From positions 1-64,000 of the forward strand of contig JBGGME010000045.1 in assembly GCA_041288195.1 (NCBI GenBank): a stretch of DNA of 64,000 nucleotides, read 5' to 3'. The notes beneath the pieces are model-generated. The model saw only the letters and a list, made by a program, of their open reading frames with translations. It was not told the DNA's origin and ran no database searches. The position numbers and the translations under genes were made by a program. Within the stretch, counting starts at the first letter, position 1. Each line of letters begins with the position of its first letter. Shown here one piece after another: positions 60,919 through 64,000 of the stretch. This DNA is from AWTP1-13 sp041288195 (lineage in GTDB: Bacteria; Pseudomonadota; Alphaproteobacteria; Rhizobiales; Hyphomicrobiaceae).

Positions 60919-61329
60919 ATGCCCGATCCAGCCAAAGACCGAAGCTCTGGCCCCGGCCAGATGAGCCCTGAGGAGTTGGCTGCGTTCGAGCACCGGGTCT
61001 CCGACCTCGGTGAGCGCCTGGACAAGGTCAAGGCGCAGCAGAAGGCAGACGCGCAAGCCGATCTCGATGCCGAGACGCGCGGGCGCGGCATGGCCTACGG
61101 CATGCGCATGTCGGCCGAGCTCGTCGGCGCGGTGATCGTCGGTGGTTTCATCGGCATCGGATTGGACTGGTTGTTGGGCACGAAGCCCTGGCTGTTTCTG
61201 CTGTTCTTCGTGCTGGGATTTGCCGCCGGCGTGCTCAACGTGGTGAGAGCCTACGAGCGCATGCAGGCCGAGATCAGGGCCCGGACCGGCGGCAGGCTGG
61301 GGCCGACAGTGCGGGACGACGAGGACTGA
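60919..61329 (+). CDS. atpI: ATP synthase protein I (AtpI/AtpZ-like)
   Basis: The 136-residue membrane protein has a charged N-terminus and two hydrophobic helices (about 75-95 and 100-120) with MAYGMRMSAELVGAVIVGGFIG and GLDWLLGTKPW, typical of AtpI, which assists c-ring assembly or magnesium transport. ATG 60919 has GAGGACGTG upstream; an in-frame TTG 33 bases earlier is less likely. It is the first gene of the F0 operon. Confidence 0.92.
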   Translation: MPDPAKDRSSGPGQMSPEELAAFEHRVSDLGERLDKVKAQQKADAQADLDAETRGRGMAYGMRMSAELVGAVIVGGFIGIGLDWLLGTKPWLFLLFFVLGFAAGVLNVVRAYERMQAEIRARTGGRLGPTVRDDED

Positions 61330-61339
61330 GGGGGAGGAC

Positions 61340-62119
61340 GTGGCAGCAGCGCAGGGGGGCAACCAAGGTACCGGCATGCCCGATCCCATCCACCAGTTCG
61401 AGATCCATCCGCTCATCCCCATCAAGGCCTTCGGCTGGGATATCTCCTTCACCAACTCTTCGCTGTTCATGCTGCTGGCGGTGGTGCTGACGGCCATCTT
61501 CTTCCTCACCTCCATGCGCGCCCGCTCGCTGGTGCCGACCCGCATGCAGTCGATGGCGGAGGTCAGCTACGAGTTCGTGGCCGGCATGCTGCGCGAGAGC
61601 ACGGGCGAGGCCGGGATGAAGTATTTCCCGCTCGTCTTCACGCTCTTCATCTTCATCTTCGTCTGCAACATGCTGGGCATGATCCCCGGCTTCTTCACGG
61701 TGACGAGCCACATCGTCGTCACCGCCGCGCTTGCCGGCCTCGTGTTCCTCACGGTGCTGGCCGTCGGCTTCGCCAAGAACGGCGTCAAGTTCCTCAAGCT
61801 GTTCGTGCCCGAGGGCGTGCCGATCTACGTGCTGCCGCTGGTGACGCTGATCGAGATCATCTCGTTCCTGTCGCGCCCGATCAGCCACTCGGTGCGGCTG
61901 TTTGCCAACATGCTCGCCGGCCACATCACGCTCAAGGTGTTCGGCGGATTCGTCGTCATGCTGCTGGGCGCCGGCAGTTTCGCGGCCCTGTCGCCGCTGC
62001 CGCTGCTGATGGCGGTGGCGCTGACCGCGCTGGAGGTGCTGGTGGCGTTCCTGCAGGCCTACGTCTTCACCATGCTGACCTGCATGTACCTCAACGACGC
62101 GCTGCATCCGGGACACTAG
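61340..62119 (+). CDS. atpB: F0 ATP synthase subunit a
   Basis: Subunit a forms the two half-channels for protons beside the c-ring. The 259 residues have about five to six hydrophobic helices. The essential Arg is in SHSVRLFANMLAGH, followed by the second family segment ALEVLVAFLQAYVFTML. GTG 61340 follows GGGGGAGGAC, an excellent site. It is 10 bp after atpI and 53 bp before atpE. Confidence 0.98.
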   Translation: MAAAQGGNQGTGMPDPIHQFEIHPLIPIKAFGWDISFTNSSLFMLLAVVLTAIFFLTSMRARSLVPTRMQSMAEVSYEFVAGMLRESTGEAGMKYFPLVFTLFIFIFVCNMLGMIPGFFTVTSHIVVTAALAGLVFLTVLAVGFAKNGVKFLKLFVPEGVPIYVLPLVTLIEIISFLSRPISHSVRLFANMLAGHITLKVFGGFVVMLLGAGSFAALSPLPLLMAVALTALEVLVAFLQAYVFTMLTCMYLNDALHPGH

Positions 62120-62172
62120 ATCAAGACGCTTCACCGCTTACCCGCTCAACCCACGAAAGGGAGTAGACATCC

Positions 62173-62397
62173 ATGGATCCCGCCTCCGCGAAGCTCATCG
62201 GCGCCGGCCTTGCCGCCATCGGCACGGGAGCTGCCGCCATCGGCGTCGGCAACCTGTTCGGCCAGTTCCTGCAGGGCGCGCTGCGCAACCCCTCCGCTGC
62301 CGACGGCCAGTTCGGACGCCTGATCTTCGGCTTCGCCGTGACCGAGGCGCTCGGCATCTTCGCGCTGCTGATCGCCTTCCTGCTGCTGTTCACCTGA
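62173..62397 (+). CDS. atpE: F0 ATP synthase subunit c
   Basis: The 74-residue hairpin of two helices forms the rotor ring. The loop has the R38-N-P motif, and the proton-carrying carboxylate is E58 in FAVTEALG. The ATG at 62173 has AAAGGGAG upstream, the strongest ribosome site of the operon, in line with the large number of c subunits needed. All residues match alphaproteobacterial subunit c. Confidence 0.98.
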   Translation: MDPASAKLIGAGLAAIGTGAAAIGVGNLFGQFLQGALRNPSAADGQFGRLIFGFAVTEALGIFALLIAFLLLFT

Positions 62398-62428
62398 TCG
62401 CGGGAGACCGCAAAGCGGGATTGACCCC

Positions 62429-62968
62429 ATGGCGCAGAAAGCGGGCACCTCCGTCCCGGAGAGCGGAGCACACGCCAAGGTGTTTCCGCCGCTCGATCCG
62501 AACACCTTCGCGCCGCAGCTCGTGTGGCTGGCGCTGACCTTCGGCCTGCTCTACCTGATCCTCAAACGGGTGGCGCTGCCGCGGGTCGGCGAGGTCATCG
62601 AGGAGCGTGCCGACCGGGTCAAGCGCGACCTGGCGCAGGCCGAGAAGCTCAAGACCGACACCGCGGCCGCGCTTGCCGAGTACGAGCAGGCGCTCGCCGA
62701 GGCGCGCACCAAGTCCAATGCCCTCGCCAAGGCTGCGCGCGACAAGCTCACCGCCGAGATCGACGGAGAGCGCGCCAAGGTGGAGGCACTGATCGCGGCC
62801 AAGCTCACCGAGGCCGAACGGCGCATAGCCGACACCAAGACGCGGGCGCTCGCCAACGTCAGCGACATCGCCGGCGAGGTGGCCGGCGCCATCGTGGCAC
62901 GGCTGACCGGCAAGGAAGCCACCAAGGACGAGGTCGCCAAGGCCTTGGCCCGGCGCGCGGCGGAGTAG
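62429..62968 (+). CDS. F0 ATP synthase subunit b'
   Basis: The 179-residue peripheral-stalk protein has an N-terminal cytoplasmic tail of about 25 residues, one membrane helix (LVWLALTFGLLYLILKRVALP) and a long coiled coil. The order in the operon and the longer N-terminus identify it as b' (second-type b), partner of the b subunit encoded next. It stands 31 bp after atpE and 12 bp before atpF. Confidence 0.95.
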   Translation: MAQKAGTSVPESGAHAKVFPPLDPNTFAPQLVWLALTFGLLYLILKRVALPRVGEVIEERADRVKRDLAQAEKLKTDTAAALAEYEQALAEARTKSNALAKAARDKLTAEIDGERAKVEALIAAKLTEAERRIADTKTRALANVSDIAGEVAGAIVARLTGKEATKDEVAKALARRAAE

Positions 62969-62980
62969 GAGCGTCCCATC

Positions 62981-63466
62981 ATGATGGCAATGGCGGAATT
63001 CTGGGTCGCGGTCGCCTTCTTCGTGTTCCTGGTGATCCTCGTCTACTACAAGGTGCCCGGCATGATCGCCAAGGCGCTCGACGAGCGCGCCGATGCGATC
63101 AGGCGGGAGCTCGACGAGGCCCGGCGCCTGCGCGAGGAGGCGCAGAAGCTGCTCGCCGACTACCAGGCCAAGCACCGCAACGTCGGCGCGGAAGCCGATG
63201 CCATCGTCGACCTCGCCCGCCGCGAGGCCGAGGCCCTGGCGCACGAGACGCGGGCCTCGCTCAAGGACACGCTCGAGCGCCGTACCAAGCTGGCCGAGGA
63301 GAAGATCGCCCGGGCCGAGGCGCAGGCGCTCGACGAGGTGCGTGCCTCCGCCATCGACGCGGCGGTGGCGGCGGCGGAGAGGCTCCTGCGCGAGAAGGCG
63401 TCGGGCGCCGCCGGCGCCCAGCTCGTCGACCAGAGCATCCGCGACCTCAAGGGCCGCATGAACTGA
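62981..63466 (+). CDS. atpF: F0 ATP synthase subunit b
   Basis: The 161-residue peripheral stalk subunit has an N-terminal membrane helix (AEFWVAVAFFVFLVILVYY) and a charged coiled coil to the end, which binds F1 through the delta subunit AtpH. ATG 62981 has AGGAG nine bases upstream; ATGs at codons 2 and 4 are alternatives. It ends the F0 operon. The AtpH subunit it should contact is not encoded in this window. Confidence 0.96.
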   Translation: MMAMAEFWVAVAFFVFLVILVYYKVPGMIAKALDERADAIRRELDEARRLREEAQKLLADYQAKHRNVGAEADAIVDLARREAEALAHETRASLKDTLERRTKLAEEKIARAEAQALDEVRASAIDAAVAAAERLLREKASGAAGAQLVDQSIRDLKGRMN

Positions 63467-63539
63467 CGGCGGGCCCGGGGGGCCTGTCTCCTGGAGGGCC
63501 AACCGCATTCGGCTGCGCCCGCGGCCGCCCCTCGCAGCC

Positions 63540-64000
63540 CTAAGTAGCCAAGCGATGGCGCGCGGCTCGCTGGGCGCCTTCGTACCATCTCGACATCAGC
63601 TCGATCGCCAGCCACGTCGCGATCGCGCAGCCCAGCAAGGCGTAGAGCGCGATCTGCCATCCGACGCGGTCGACGACCAGGGCGAATATCGCCGGCGCGA
63701 AGGCGTTGACGAGCAGCACCGGCGTCGCGATCAGCCCCAGCACGGTGCCGTAGCCCTGGGCGCCGAACAGCGCCAACGGGACGGCGCCGCGAACGATCGT
63801 GACGACCCCCTGCGAGGCCCCCAGCAGCAGCGTGAAAGCGATGAGCTGCCAAAGGTCGCCCCGCGCCAGCAGCAGCAGCACCAGCGCTGCCGGCAACACG
63901 CCTATGGCGATGCGCGCGATGGTCATTGCCTTGAGGTTGCGGCCGAAGAATATCTCGACGAGCCGGCCGGCGAACTGGCCATGGCCCTTGAGCGAGGCAA
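63540..64000 (-). CDS. MFS transporter, C-terminal part (5' end beyond the window)
   Basis: The frame is open from the window end and stops at 63540-63542. The visible part, about 150 residues, has four or five hydrophobic helices, with a GHGQFAGRLVEIFFGRN loop and LGASQGVVTIVRGAVPLALFG, typical of the second half of a major facilitator transporter. The final tail is short and basic. The substrate cannot be told. It converges with atpF 73 bp away. Confidence 0.8.
   Translation of the reverse strand, partial: ASLKGHGQFAGRLVEIFFGRNLKAMTIARIAIGVLPAALVLLLLARGDLWQLIAFTLLLGASQGVVTIVRGAVPLALFGAQGYGTVLGLIATPVLLVNAFAPAIFALVVDRVGWQIALYALLGCAIATWLAIELMSRWYEGAQRAARHRLAT

Overview
The window is high-GC DNA from an alphaproteobacterium, most likely of the order Hyphomicrobiales (Rhizobiales). 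Evidence for this is the gene order rather than any rRNA or tRNA (none was seen). The ATP synthase genes are split into a separate F1 cluster (atpA-G-D-C) and F0 cluster (atpI-B-E-F'-F). Other blocks typical of the order are rppH/ctpA/envC beside F1, twin-transmembrane protein/PduO-type adenosyltransferase/etfB/etfA/hbd, and mutY/dciA/dsbA/smc. GTG and TTG starts are frequent.

Layout. 1-6.4 kb: end of an amino-acid ABC permease, an M20 peptidase and a ureohydrolase (probably one catabolic operon), a tiny Lys-rich protein, a GntR/UTRA regulator, a 3'-truncated GDP-mannose 4,6-dehydratase remnant, and a tyrosine recombinase directly upstream of atpA, where atpH would be expected. 6.4-11.4 kb: F1 operon with two REP-like palindromic elements and an extra small CPFC protein between atpD and atpC. 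11.4-17.2 kb (minus strand): unknown membrane protein, two RppH-type Nudix hydrolases, CtpA protease and the EnvC-like activator. 17.3-22.4 kb: HIG1-like protein, PduO-type adenosyltransferase, rhomboid protease, electron-transfer flavoprotein and 3-hydroxybutyryl-CoA dehydrogenase, with a strong terminator that follows no plus-strand gene directly.

22.5-45 kb is accessory metabolism. A six-gene minus-strand operon holds a CMD-family protein, a luciferase-like oxidoreductase, an FAD monooxygenase, a benzoate-CoA-ligase-like enzyme and HyuA/HyuB. It faces a VOC protein, an unexported solute-binding protein and an Old Yellow Enzyme. A degenerate EAL response regulator and a PilZ protein follow, then a second luciferase-like enzyme, a HpcH/HpaI aldolase with a ThDP enzyme, a tautomerase, an MBL-fold hydrolase with an MmgE/PrpD protein, a DMT permease and a 2-hydroxyacid dehydrogenase.

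45-64 kb: FAD oxidoreductase, A-type Fe-S carrier, GT87-like membrane protein, glyoxalase II-like hydrolase, a Shedu-like (DUF4263) protein of more A/T-rich composition, mutY, dciA, two DsbA-like oxidoreductases (one Tat-exported, one lipoprotein), smc, an HAD phosphatase, a secreted Cys-rich protein, a membrane-anchored patatin-like lipase, the F0 operon behind a recognisable promoter, and the 3' part of an MFS transporter.

The most notable observations are the recombinase at the atpH/atpA position, the small CPFC gene in the F1 operon, the Shedu-like gene beside mutY, the EAL response regulator with altered catalytic residues, the separate monooxygenase, OYE and CoA-ligase genes resembling a split 2-aminobenzoyl-CoA/salicylyl-CoA hydroxylase system, and the interspersed palindromic repeats, two of which interrupt the F1 operon.
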